A stretch of DNA of 64,000 bases from Phycisphaerales bacterium. Lineage in GTDB: Bacteria > Planctomycetota > Phycisphaerae > UBA1845. Shown piece after piece: positions 1 through 9,473 of the stretch. Below the pieces are notes generated by a model that had not been told where the DNA came from, did no database searches, and saw only the letters and a program-made list of their open reading frames with translations. Position 1 is the stretch's first letter. Each line of letters begins with the position of its first letter. The DNA lies in assembly GCA_020852275.1 (NCBI GenBank), contig JADZBE010000027.1, forward strand, positions 62,001 through 126,000, given 5' to 3'. Made by a program: the position numbers and the translations under genes.

Positions 1-1217
1 GCCTTGCCCTGCCGCATCACGTCCAACGTCACGCGATCACCGGCTTTGAGCGCGCCGATCAACTCCGCCACGGCCGGGACGCCGCCGCTCGCCGGCTGCC
101 CGTTCACCGCAGTGATGATGTCGAAACGCAGCAGGCCGGCCTTTTCCGCCGGACTGTCCTTGACGATGTTGAGCACGGTGACGCCCTGTCCCGCGGCCAG
201 ATCAAGCTGCGCAGAAAGGATGTCGGAAACCTCGCCGAGCTGCACGCCGAGCCACGCGCCGGAATTCGCGCCCGCGACGGCCACCGCCGCCGCGCGCGGC
301 GCCTGGACGACGTCCTCGCTGATCGTGGTGAACATGGACGGCGTCAGCGCCAAGGTCGCGCCGTTTGCTGCGGAGAAGCTCGTCGTTGGCGTCAAGGTCA
401 TCATCCCCGAGGCACCCCCGACGGCTGCGCTCATCGTCGCGGGCTTGCACTCCACGGCCACGCCGCAGTTGACGGATGTGTTGCACGTCGCGCCGCTGGC
501 GCACCCTGCGCCCGTGGTGGACTTGGCGCCGGACGTACATGCGGCGCCCGTTGCACAAGTGGCGCCTGTCGCGCACTTCGCCGCCCCACTTCCGCAGCAA
601 CAGGTGCTGGACTTCGCGCTGGTAGTCGGCGGGCAGATCATCACCCTCCCCGGCGCTCTGCCTTGGATCATGAGCTGCCCGCTCGAAAGCGTCCGGCACG
701 GCTTGCCGTCGCCGGTCGTGCACGTCACCTGGCACTGGCCCGCACTGTCCGTCGGCGAGCAGATCATCACTTGGCCGGGCGCTGCGCCCTGAATCGTGAG
801 CTGCCCACAGGACAGGGACTGACAGGTTTTTCCATCGCCGGTGGTGCAGGTCACGCCGCACTGCACCGCGCCGGCGCCGGAAGGCGAGCAGACCAGGATG
901 CGCTGATTTCCCTGCTGAAGCGACAACTGCCCGCATTCCATTTTGCAGGGCGCGCCGCCCTTGTCGTCGCAGACCCACACGCAGACGTTTCTACCGTCGC
1001 CGCCGGCGAGTTGGGCGCTGCCGCCCGGCTTGCAGGTGATGACGCAGTTCGTGGCCGTTCCCGCCGTCGTGCCGCATTTCATCTGCGACGGCGCGCAGCG
1101 CACTTCTTCCATCGCCGCCGCCGCAGCATTCGCGCCTGAAGCGCTGGCCACCCCGCCCGCGCTGAGCAGCGCCAGCACTGCTCCGAAGTTCCACTGTCGA
1201 TCGATCCGCATTCTCAT
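1..1217 (-). CDS. Secreted Cys-rich repeat protein with C-terminal PDZ domain (partial, runs off left edge)
   Basis: Minus-strand reading from ATG at 1217: MRMRIDRQWNFGAVLALLSAGGVASASGANA (signal-like), three related Cys-rich repeats, a CATGATCATGAACTSGA low-complexity linker, then GAWLGVQLGEVSD...GQGVTVLNIVKDSPAEKAGLLRFDIITAVNGQPA (PDZ-like). Not in the ORF track because it has no stop in the window. Confidence 0.8.
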   Translation of the reverse strand, partial: MRMRIDRQWNFGAVLALLSAGGVASASGANAAAAAMEEVRCAPSQMKCGTTAGTATNCVITCKPGGSAQLAGGDGRNVCVWVCDDKGGAPCKMECGQLSLQQGNQRILVCSPSGAGAVQCGVTCTTGDGKTCQSLSCGQLTIQGAAPGQVMICSPTDSAGQCQVTCTTGDGKPCRTLSSGQLMIQGRAPGRVMICPPTTSAKSSTCCCGSGAAKCATGATCATGAACTSGAKSTTGAGCASGATCNTSVNCGVAVECKPATMSAAVGGASGMMTLTPTTSFSAANGATLALTPSMFTTISEDVVQAPRAAAVAVAGANSGAWLGVQLGEVSDILSAQLDLAAGQGVTVLNIVKDSPAEKAGLLRFDIITAVNGQPASGGVPAVAELIGALKAGDRVTLDVMRQGK

Positions 1218-1454
1218 GCTCTTGCTCCTTGACATGTTGGTTGGATGTGAGTCTTGATTCACTCTACGGGTTCGGCGGATGCGCTCCGAGCCAGGCCCCT
1301 GTGGCACACTCAAAGCCGCGCCCGTCAGGAAGCGGTGCTTCGTGCGTCGTGCCGCATCTTCTGCCGCTCCCTTAGATCGCACGGGTCGCTTCCTTACGGG
1401 CGCGGCTCCGAACGGGCGCGGCTCCGATAAGAGGCGATCCGTTCGCATAGGCCA

Positions 1455-2048
1455 CTACAGTCCGTCTGGATCCCCGGTGCCCGAAGCCGCGCCGCCGGGG
1501 ATCCGCAGCGTCTGCGTTCGGTCGAGTTCGAGAATCCAAACTTTCCCGTCGCGGTCGATCACGCCGATCACGTCCCGCGAGGTGTTTCGTTTCACGTTGG
1601 TTGGATTCGTGCTGACCGGAGTCCCCCATTCCATCCGGGGTGGCTGCATATGGGGAAGGACGACGTCCGAGTTGGTGTTCTGGTTAAGCGAAACCCGCTG
1701 GGTCGCGCTGCGCTGCGCGGGAAAGATCACCGCGATCATGATCGCCGCCGCAGCCGCCGCAGGAACGAACCACCGCTCCAACAGCGCCCACCCGCGCTGC
1801 CCGCGCGAGGGCGCGACGATCGCCCCGGCCTGCGCGAGCGACCCCGTTGCGTCCTGTCGCCGCGGCGCCAGCGACTCGACGAGCGCGGCGGACGCGAGCC
1901 GGTCAACGGCCGCGAAATCATCGTGCATCTCGCGCAGCCGCGGATTGCGGATCATCTCGCGGTTGAGCTGAAGCGCCTGCTCGTCGTCCAGCTCGCCGTG
2001 GATCGACCGCACCGTCAGATTTTCAAACGGGTCATCGCTGCGCGTCAT
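1455..2048 (-). CDS. Probable anti-sigma factor, single TM segment
   Basis: 197 aa; overlaps the end of the ECF sigma gene; N-terminal ENLTVRSIHGELDDEQALQLNREM, TM segment FVPAAAAAAIMIAVIFPA, extracytoplasmic tail. Confidence 0.65.
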   Translation of the reverse strand: MTRSDDPFENLTVRSIHGELDDEQALQLNREMIRNPRLREMHDDFAAVDRLASAALVESLAPRRQDATGSLAQAGAIVAPSRGQRGWALLERWFVPAAAAAAIMIAVIFPAQRSATQRVSLNQNTNSDVVLPHMQPPRMEWGTPVSTNPTNVKRNTSRDVIGVIDRDGKVWILELDRTQTLRIPGGAASGTGDPDGL

Positions 2049-2626
2049 GTGCCAAGCAGATCCTGATCCTTGAGCGCGTCGCGCATCATGCGCATCGCCC
2101 TTACCAGCCGCGTTTCCACCGAGTCCACCGGCATGTCCATCACTTCCGCGATCTGCCGGTAGGACCAGCCTTCCAGGTGCCGCAGCACGAACGGCTCGCG
2201 GTACAGAGCCGGAAGCGATTCGATCGCCTGCATCACCGTCGCCCGCCGTTCCTCATCCGCGGCGCTGCGTTGCGGCGACGGCGTCCGCGGATCCACCGGC
2301 TCCTCCGCCATGACGCCGGCCTGGTCGCGCTTGCGCCGCGTGGCCTGGCGTCCGGCATCGAGCGCCGCGTGTCGCGCGATTGCGTACAACCAGGTGCGCC
2401 AGCTCTGCCGATCCCGCAGCGTGTCGAGCCGCTGCCATGCGGCCATCCACACCTGCTGGGCGACGTCATCCACGCGATCCTGCCGCCCGAGCACGCCGTA
2501 AATCACGCCGCGTACCCATCGGTCGTTGCGCGTCATCCACTGCGCAAAAGCATCCGCGTCGCGCGCCAGCACCTGTGGCGGCAGAGCGTACTCGCTGCTC
2601 TCGACCGTCTTGACCGGCATGCCCAT
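2045..2626 (-). CDS. RNA polymerase ECF-type sigma factor
   Basis: 193 aa; sigma-2 like (DVAQQVWMAAWQRLDTLRDRQSWRTWLYAIARHAALD) and sigma-4 like (LPALYREPFVLRHLEGWSYRQIAEVMDMPVDSVETRLVRAMRMMRDAL). Confidence 0.92.
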   Translation of the reverse strand: MGMPVKTVESSEYALPPQVLARDADAFAQWMTRNDRWVRGVIYGVLGRQDRVDDVAQQVWMAAWQRLDTLRDRQSWRTWLYAIARHAALDAGRQATRRKRDQAGVMAEEPVDPRTPSPQRSAADEERRATVMQAIESLPALYREPFVLRHLEGWSYRQIAEVMDMPVDSVETRLVRAMRMMRDALKDQDLLGT

Positions 2627-3079
2627 CTGCTCCTACAGACGTTTCGCCCAGCGTCGTCCTGTCAGGCCTCCCCCGTCGTGCCGCGCCTTCCGCGCGGCGG
2701 CCCGTCGATCCATATGCGCAACGAGCGAGAGAGTTGCGTGGGGTAGCGTATGTCAACCCGCCAAGCGCTCGACGGCAAAGACGAAGGCGTGCTCCGCCTG
2801 CATGCGCATCCCACGATGAGACATCAAACCAGTAAAAGCCACCTTCTCCGCATGGGATTGTTAAAATGGATGGCTTCATTGCTGGTGTATGCACTGTTTT
2901 CGTGTGTCACTTCTTTCAGGCAAGTTCGGGTAATCAGCCGCCCCCGCTCGGTTCGATATCAGGCAATGGTGGCCGGTCGCAATCGTACACTTGCTCGTCG
3001 GCGGTGACGCAGGGGCGGCGCGGCCGTGGAGATTTGCGGACCCGGCGGGCGCTGCGCCCGTCTTCAAGGAGGTGCATGG

Positions 3080-3643
3080 ATGAAGCTGGCTCATCGGCAG
3101 AAGTTCAGCGGGAAAGCAAGGACAAGCTTTCAGCGGGACCGGCAGGCGCGCTGGTGGATGGAGGAGAGCGTCGAGGAATACCTCGATCCGCAGGGCCACG
3201 ATTCGCACGGCACGCACGTCGCGCCGGTGGTGCGCGGCGCGGCCGTTCTCGCTGAAGTGGGCGCGATGGATCGTTCCGGCGAATACGCCAGTCTCGAATC
3301 GGTCGACATGGATCGCGCGGGGTTCTCGCTGCGACCTGCGGTGGATTCACACGCCGCTGCGTCCCGCGGCGACGGGGGCGAGAACGTGACCCGCGCCATG
3401 GACGAGAGCGCGACGTGGGCGGACGACGATGATGCGACGTGCGCCTTGGACGAAGGGGCGACGCGAGCAGCGGAAGCCCGGCAGGCCGCAGCGGTCTGCC
3501 GCGCCTCGCAGGCGAGCGTCGATCTGCTGCCGAAAGCGGAAGGCCCGCCCTTGTTTTCATGGGGGCGGTTTGCCGTCGGCTGCATGATCGGAACGGCCGC
3601 CGCGCTGGGCGCGCTGTTCATCTTGAGTTCGATCGTCCGCTGA
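3080..3643 (+). CDS. Hypothetical protein with C-terminal TM anchor
   Basis: ORF 3026-3643; ATG at 3080 preceded by AAGGAGG; C-terminus FSWGRFAVGCMIGTAAALGALFILSSIVR. Confidence 0.55.
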   Translation: MKLAHRQKFSGKARTSFQRDRQARWWMEESVEEYLDPQGHDSHGTHVAPVVRGAAVLAEVGAMDRSGEYASLESVDMDRAGFSLRPAVDSHAAASRGDGGENVTRAMDESATWADDDDATCALDEGATRAAEARQAAAVCRASQASVDLLPKAEGPPLFSWGRFAVGCMIGTAAALGALFILSSIVR

Positions 3644-3715
3644 CGAAGGGCGGCCGCGCGGGAGAAGCGCACCGCCCGTGATGGAATGCAGGAACCGGCA
3701 TGGCGGAGTTGATAC

Positions 3716-3749
3716 AAAGACGGCACCGGCGCGGGCCAGTGCCGTCTTT
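3716..3749 (+). terminator. Rho-independent-like hairpin
   Basis: AAAGACGGCAC (3716-3726) and GTGCCGTCTTT (3739-3749), perfect 11-bp stem, 73 bp after the stop at 3643. Confidence 0.75.
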
Positions 3750-4125
3750 CATTGATGCCCCGAGCAGGGCGCGATCATGTGTAGGTCCTCTGGATCCTTG
3801 ATCGCCGGTGCTCGCAGCAGAAACAGAGCGGAGTCGTCGTGCGGCGACGTTGAATTAGTGAAGGCGACCAATGTGGGAGCTTGATCGTGGGCAAAGCTCC
3901 GGTCCTGAGCACACGAATCATGAAGGAGACCGCCGTCAGGCGACCGAAGCGGCATAATACTCAAAGTCCCAAGCGATCTGGGCCCGACGAGCGTAGATGC
4001 GACGGGTGGGTGGAAGGAAGGTCAAGCATCCTGCTACTGAAGGTCTGCCGACTGGACCGTCCAGCGTGAACTGGCGTTGGCTGCGCGGATGGAGCAATCT
4101 CACGTGGCCATCGCGTCTTGCGCCG

Positions 4126-4356
4126 CTACGTTGTTGTAAAGGAAACCGGGTCCGGCGAGGCTGTCTCGAGAACAATCTCGCGCAACTTGGCGATTTCTTC
4201 GATCTCCTCGCGGGAGACCTCGCAACCATGCCGAATCGCTATCTTGGCTCGCTGCGGCTCCTTCTGCGCGTCATCTTCCAAGACCTCCTGCATCTTGGAG
4301 TACACGAGTTTGAACCGCTGCGTATTGCTCATGCTGGCCTCAGGAGTACTCATCAA
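4126..4356 (-). CDS. Small hypothetical helical protein
   Basis: 76 aa, co-oriented and abutting/overlapping the protease gene; alternative start MSNTQRFK at 4332 removes the overlap. Confidence 0.55.
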   Translation of the reverse strand: MMSTPEASMSNTQRFKLVYSKMQEVLEDDAQKEPQRAKIAIRHGCEVSREEIEEIAKLREIVLETASPDPVSFTTT

Positions 4357-5503
4357 TTACGGACTTCTTTGATTGTACCTCAATCTGGCGGCGCGCGTCG
4401 CCAAGATCTATTTCGGCGCCGCACCCTAAGCATCTAAACCGGTTATCGGACGGAAACCGGTGATGACCAGGCTGCAACGGACATTTCTTCAAATTGGCTT
4501 GAATTTTTGATGTTGCGTGACATTTCTGGCACATCACCTCAATTATTACCGCCCCCGCGTCTTGCGGTGGCGGAACCGCAGGCGCCGCGAACCTGAGTAT
4601 TTGCGAGCCGGGGGTCTCGAACACCTTATAGATATTCGTTGAGTCAAAGGTGATCTGGAGCAGCGTGTGATAGCGCCGGATCGCCTCCGCGAGTTCGGGC
4701 TGCCGGGAATAGTCGGTGATCTTGAGCCGCATTTCCTCCAGATCGCCGAGCTTGATGGAGCGTCCATGTGTGAGCCACTTCTTATGGTCGCACAGCGTGG
4801 CAGCGACCTCGTTCGCGCGAGATGTTTTCTCTTCGGCCGTGACATCCTTGCCTGTTGACGAATGCGTGTTCCAGTGCTTGAATTTGTACCGCGCGAGCCA
4901 GTCGGTTACGAGCCTCTCTGCGAACTTGAGCGCGTTCTCGGCGCTTTGCAGCTCGCCGGGTGAAAGTGCCTGGAGCATCGGGATGTACGCGCGATTGAGT
5001 GTCCCCGTTTCCTCAACTTCGCGCTTGATCTTCTCCATTCCCTCAATCAACGCATCAGCGGAAAAGACCTTCCCCTGCCAAGATAGCTGTGCGTCGATTG
5101 GCCCCAGCGCGGACGCGGGCTCCATGAGGATCTCGTCACCCGCCATGGCGATGATCGTCCCAGCGCTCTTTGCCCAGCCCGGGACGATGACCGCAACTTC
5201 TTCGTACTTTTCGTGCAGGCTCCGTACGATGTCTTCGGCTACCTCGCCCGAGCCTCCGCCCGTTTCCAGAATCAGGTCCAGCTTGGATCCCTTCAGATTC
5301 GAGAGTTGGTCGTGGAAGGGAACCAAGTCGCTGTAGCCGATCGACAACAAGGCTGGCGGCATACTGGCCTTGTCAATGTCAGCAGCGTAAACGAACACGT
5401 CGCGTTTGCGCAGCTCAGAAACTCGCTTGAGCTGCTGTTTGCGCTCATGGGCGAGTTGCTGCGCACTGAGTTTTGCGTCGAGATATTCGCTGTAAAAACC
5501 CAT
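4340..5503 (-). CDS. SDH-type Clp-fold serine protease-like protein with C-terminal zinc ribbon
   Basis: MGFYSEYLDAKLSAQQLAHERKQQL...; Clp-fold blocks DLILETGGGSGEVAEDIVRSL, VAVIVPGWAKSAGTIIAMAGDEILMEPASALGPIDAQL; C-terminal CQKCHATSKIQANLKKCPLQPGHHRF...FRCLGCGAEID. GGAGGACG precedes the ATG at 5503. Confidence 0.8.
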   Translation of the reverse strand: MGFYSEYLDAKLSAQQLAHERKQQLKRVSELRKRDVFVYAADIDKASMPPALLSIGYSDLVPFHDQLSNLKGSKLDLILETGGGSGEVAEDIVRSLHEKYEEVAVIVPGWAKSAGTIIAMAGDEILMEPASALGPIDAQLSWQGKVFSADALIEGMEKIKREVEETGTLNRAYIPMLQALSPGELQSAENALKFAERLVTDWLARYKFKHWNTHSSTGKDVTAEEKTSRANEVAATLCDHKKWLTHGRSIKLGDLEEMRLKITDYSRQPELAEAIRRYHTLLQITFDSTNIYKVFETPGSQILRFAAPAVPPPQDAGAVIIEVMCQKCHATSKIQANLKKCPLQPGHHRFPSDNRFRCLGCGAEIDLGDARRQIEVQSKKSVIDEYS

Positions 5504-5594
5504 CGTCCTCCAAGAGCTTCGAGCAACCTGCCAAGCACCATGCAAACGCGCTCGCGCAAGTCCACAAGAGGTCGACACACACAGTATCGGCGGT

Positions 5595-5662
5595 GCTTTC
5601 CGTGAGCAAGTGCAAGCGGACGCCTAATGGCGTCGCACGTGCGAATTCTGTTCGGGCGACTT
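5595..5662 (+). other. Possible degenerate tRNA-like relic
   Basis: T-arm-like GTCGCACGTGCGAATTCTGTTC (consensus-like GTCGCAGGTTCGAATTCTGTT with substitutions), inverted repeat GACGCCTAATGGCGTC in the anticodon-arm position, upstream TCCGTGAGC. Not foldable to a canonical cloverleaf. Confidence 0.25.
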
Positions 5663-6022
5663 GACCTGAAGATCAACCGGGGCAAGGTCGGGGCGACGCG
5701 GCCGTGAGAACGGAAGTTCTGGGGGGGTACAGCGTAACCGCGCATCGCGACCGCAAGCCCAAGATCGCTACAATCAGCGTGCCGCGGTTCAAGAATGAAC
5801 TTCGACTGCTGTCGCGGACAGGGCGCGACAGCGTCCTTCGCGGTTTGCCGAAGAAAACTGCGCTGATCTTGCGTGATAGGGTAGCTTCTTTCCGGCTTCG
5901 CGAAGTGACGGCGTACCTGATTGAACGCCAGCGTCTCCTGCATGAAAGAAGCGGCACCCAACGCGATGTTGCAACGCCGGGGGTTGGTGAGCCTTCAATA
6001 AGCGCAACGCCGGCTCGCTGCG

Positions 6023-7726
6023 TCAGTCGTCCTTCTTCTTCTTTGCGTCCTTGGCCTTGGCATCTTTCGAGGGCGGCGGCGACTTTGCTGCTTCTTCTGA
6101 TTCCGATCCGCCGTCGGAACCCGCGGTCCTGGCTTTGCTCGACGGCTTGGACTTGCCCTTGGCTGGAGTTTCGTCCGCCTCCTCCTCGTCATCGATGTAG
6201 CCCAGCCCTTTGAGCTCTTCCTTGCGCTGCGGGTCGAGACTCTCCTCATCGTCGCCGTCGCCGGCAGAGCCGGTGGCCTTGAGGTCGAACCAGCGCTTCA
6301 CAAACCCCCGGTATTTTTCGACGAGTTCGGGGTGCGCCGAGGCGACGTTGTTGGCTTCCGTCGGGTCCTTGGCGAGGTCGTACACCCAGATCTCGCCCGC
6401 CTCCACGTTCAGCGGCGGGTGCGTCTTGAACGGCGTGATCGAGTAGATGACCTTGAAATCGCCCTCGCGGACAACGATCTGCCGGTTGTTGCCGTGCTCG
6501 TGAACGAACGCCTTGCGCTGCGCGAGTGCCGCATCGCTGTCACCCTTGAGCGCCTTGACCAGGCTGACGCCGCGCAGGTTGTTGTGCAGGTCCACGCCGT
6601 ACAGCTCGGCCACCGTGGGGGCGATGTCGATCTGCGTCACCGGCGGCTCGACCTTCACGCCGGCGGGCATGCCCGGCATGCGCAGGATGAACGGCACGCG
6701 CAGCGCCGACTCGAACGTGAAGTAGTGGTTGAAGTACATCTCGTGCTCGCCGAGGTTCTCGCCGTGATCGCCCACGAGCACCACGCCCGTCTTGTCCGTC
6801 AGCCCTTTCTTGTCGAGATAGGAGAGCAGCCGCCCGATGTTGGTGTCCATGGTGCGGACCTCGGCCTTGTACAGCGCCTGCGGGTACTCCGGGTCGGTGA
6901 CGCCGGTCAGCCAGGCCGACTTCTTCATGCTGGGGTATTCGTTGCGGATCAGCGGCCTGCCCGGCTGCTTGGGGTTGCCCTTGTAGAACTCGGCGAGGAC
7001 GTCCTTGGGCGGGTTGTAGGGCGCGTGCGCGTCCCAGTAGTGGACCCAGATGAAGAAGGGCTTGTCGCCGCTGCCGTTGGCGTCGAGCCACTCGATGGCC
7101 TTGTCCGTCACCTGCTTGCTCGACAGGTACGTCTTCGAGTCCGGCGGAACGTCGTAGATGTCGTCGAAGCCGCGCCACCCGAGCCACTTGGAGACGTGCG
7201 AGGAGGAGGGGAAGCCGGCGGTCTTGTATCCCGCGCGCTTGAAGGCGGCGGGCAGCATGTCCGTCTCGCCCTCGAACTGATGCTCGTTGTCGAGGATGCC
7301 GTGCTCGATGCCCATCACCCCGGTCATCACGGACATGTGGCTCGGGTTCGTCTGGTTGGTCTGGCTGGTTCCGTGGAGGAACAGCGTTCCCGCGGCGGCC
7401 AGCTTGTCGATGTTGGGCGTCAGCCCCGGGTTCTTGCCGTAGGCACTGATGTGGTCCGCGCGGGTGGTGTCGAGCGTCATGATGAGGAGGTTGCGCTTCG
7501 GGCCGTCCCAGTAGGGCTTCGATGTCGCCCTGGGAGCGCCGGGTTCGGTCAGCTCTTTGGGAATCGCCGCAGTCCCAGCCGGCCCGGGTTGGGCTTTCGC
7601 CGGCGCGGCATCCTGTCCGGCGGTCCGCGCGTTCGCCGTAAGCCGTGACGCGCCGAATGCCGTCGCAGTGGCCAAGACTGCGATCGCTCCCATCCAAGAC
7701 AACCGTAACCATTTATTTTGCAACAT
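6023..7726 (-). CDS. Sulfatase (arylsulfatase-like), exported
   Basis: Signal-like MLQNKWLRLSWMGAIAVLATATAFGASRLTA; KRNLLIMTLDTTRADHISAYG, TSQTNQTNPSHMSVMTG, WVHYWDAHAPYNPP, GVVLVGDHGENLGEHEMYFNH; charged low-complexity C-terminus. ORF extends to 7753; AGAGGG precedes the 7726 ATG. Confidence 0.92.
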   Translation of the reverse strand: MLQNKWLRLSWMGAIAVLATATAFGASRLTANARTAGQDAAPAKAQPGPAGTAAIPKELTEPGAPRATSKPYWDGPKRNLLIMTLDTTRADHISAYGKNPGLTPNIDKLAAAGTLFLHGTSQTNQTNPSHMSVMTGVMGIEHGILDNEHQFEGETDMLPAAFKRAGYKTAGFPSSSHVSKWLGWRGFDDIYDVPPDSKTYLSSKQVTDKAIEWLDANGSGDKPFFIWVHYWDAHAPYNPPKDVLAEFYKGNPKQPGRPLIRNEYPSMKKSAWLTGVTDPEYPQALYKAEVRTMDTNIGRLLSYLDKKGLTDKTGVVLVGDHGENLGEHEMYFNHYFTFESALRVPFILRMPGMPAGVKVEPPVTQIDIAPTVAELYGVDLHNNLRGVSLVKALKGDSDAALAQRKAFVHEHGNNRQIVVREGDFKVIYSITPFKTHPPLNVEAGEIWVYDLAKDPTEANNVASAHPELVEKYRGFVKRWFDLKATGSAGDGDDEESLDPQRKEELKGLGYIDDEEEADETPAKGKSKPSSKARTAGSDGGSESEEAAKSPPPSKDAKAKDAKKKKDD

Positions 7727-7978
7727 CTTGCGCCCTCTACTGCCTTTCCGCACGGACAGTTCGCCAAGTCATGAACTGAGCATTCCGCCCCCCAACGCAT
7801 CGGCGGGACATCACCGGTCCTTGCACAACGAGCCTCGCGAGGGAATATTCGTCGCGGTCCCCGCCACCTGCAAGAAACCCTGCGGAACCGCCCGGTCAAG
7901 CGGCGAAGCCCGCGCTTCCGATAAACCTCCGACCCCGCGCGGGATTCGCGCGGATCGACGGGACTGGAGAGTCGCAAG

Positions 7979-8569
7979 ATGAAAGCAGCAACACAGGTCA
8001 GTGAGCGCACCTCGGTCGAACGCAAGCGCCGCCCACCCAGCGCCGCATGGACGCGACGCGTCCCCTGGGCCGGCAAGGGCGAGCTGGAGCCGGCGCCCGC
8101 GATCGGCCCCGTGGAGCTGGTGGTCGAAGCCACCAACGCGGAGGGTGAGCTGTCCACCTGGTTCGACGATTTCTGGTGGGTCGATGTGCTCACGCTGTAC
8201 AAGAAGCGCGCGGTCACCATCCACCTTGCGCCCACTCCGGCAGCGCTGCTCAGTCCGGCTGTGCTGCACCAGTTCGAGATGTTGCGGCGCGTGGAGCCGC
8301 AGTGGAAATCCATCGCGCACGTCTTCGCGCAGGATCTGCCTGAAGCTGCGGCGGCGGCGCTGTCCGTCACGCCCTACCACGAGATTCGCATCATTGAGCC
8401 TCACCTGGCCGCATCCAGACCGGCCGGCAGCGCCGAATGCATCGACGCTGTCGTTGAATCCCTTCGCACGCAGCAGCCCGGAGTCGGCGGGCGCAAGCCG
8501 ATGCTGACGCGCGTCACCGAGCGCGATGCCACGGCGGCTCGGATTATCGGCGCCTCCGTTCAGCTCTGA
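7979..8569 (+). CDS. Hypothetical protein
   Basis: 196-aa ORF, no recognised domain; follows a gap with no better ORF. Confidence 0.5.
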   Translation: MKAATQVSERTSVERKRRPPSAAWTRRVPWAGKGELEPAPAIGPVELVVEATNAEGELSTWFDDFWWVDVLTLYKKRAVTIHLAPTPAALLSPAVLHQFEMLRRVEPQWKSIAHVFAQDLPEAAAAALSVTPYHEIRIIEPHLAASRPAGSAECIDAVVESLRTQQPGVGGRKPMLTRVTERDATAARIIGASVQL

Positions 8570-8779
8570 ACGAACAACGCTTCCTCCTCCCCCGCCCGCA
8601 GCGGTCCAGCGTGGAAGGCAACGCGCGTCATTTTCGCGCAGGCGGAAGTCCGGCTGAGTGCGTGGACGATTCGGGAGCCCCCACCGGCGCATTCCCGCCG
8701 CACCTTGAGTCCGTCGTGATACGGACGTTCACTTCAACTCCGCGCGCGACCGGGCCGATGATGCGCATTGAGGGTCTGA

Positions 8780-9421
8780 ATGCGTTCCAGGTCGCCCAGG
8801 GTTTCCGACATGCCCATGCACCCAGACGTCGCGCGCACGCCCGCGCTTCCGCCCAGCCTCCCGGCCGTGGCGTCCAGAACAAAAGTCGCCATCATCTGCG
8901 GCGGCGTCCTTCTGCTCGCCGTGGCCGCGGGCCAGCGATTTCTCGCCTTCCTCGACATCGCAGGCCTGCTGCTCACCACCGGCGGGACGATCGCGCTGCT
9001 GGTGGTTTCACTGGGATTGGGAGCATTCAAGACCACGTCGCGCACGCTGCTTTCGGGACCGACCTGTGAAGCCGATGCCACCACGACGCGCTGCTTCCTG
9101 CGCCAGACGGCCACCTACGCGCTGGCCTGCGGCTACCTCGGCTGCGTGCTGGGCATGATGCTGGTGCTGTTCAACCTGGAGAACCTGTCGCAGATCGGAC
9201 CGGGACTATCGCTCGCTTTGCTATCGCAGGTGTACGGCGTGGTGATTGCGCTGCTGGCGTACTGCGCGTCCACGCGATGGGAGCGTCGCATGGGCACCGC
9301 GGCCGAGTGGGACCGGCTCAGCCGGCGCACGCTGACCGAGACGTGCATCGCCACCGGCGCGGGCACGGCCAGCCTTCTGATGTTGTTCATGCTGCTGTAC
9401 GTGGCAATGGGACCAAGTTGA
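8780..9421 (+). CDS. Membrane protein, resembling MotA/TolQ/ExbB-type topology
   Basis: 213 aa; TM segments VAIICGGVLLLAVAAG, IAGLLLTTGGTIALLVVSLGLGAF, YALACGYLGCVLGMMLVLF, GTASLLMLFMLLYVAM. Confidence 0.55.
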   Translation: MRSRSPRVSDMPMHPDVARTPALPPSLPAVASRTKVAIICGGVLLLAVAAGQRFLAFLDIAGLLLTTGGTIALLVVSLGLGAFKTTSRTLLSGPTCEADATTTRCFLRQTATYALACGYLGCVLGMMLVLFNLENLSQIGPGLSLALLSQVYGVVIALLAYCASTRWERRMGTAAEWDRLSRRTLTETCIATGAGTASLLMLFMLLYVAMGPS

Positions 9422-9473
9422 AGCACCGGGCTGACGCTCTCTGCGCCATGTCCCCGGGCAGCAGGAGAATCGC

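Noticed and set aside
3749-3964. 71-aa minus ORF
   Set aside because: No supporting homology or Shine-Dalgarno motif recognised; too short to support.
4126-5503. Confident anti-phage or toxin-antitoxin system
   Set aside because: Architecture is suggestive only; no nuclease, sensor or known antitoxin fold is recognisable and no neighbouring defence gene is present.
5595-5662. Intact tRNA gene
   Set aside because: Stems do not pair into a full cloverleaf, the anticodon loop is short and the T-loop is altered; only a low-confidence relic is claimed.
5293-5961. 222-aa minus ORF containing RPNRIRTCD
   Set aside because: NRIRTCD is the kind of peptide produced by antisense tRNA T-arm DNA; the frame overlaps the start of the protease gene. 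Treated as a possible tRNA relic, not a protein.
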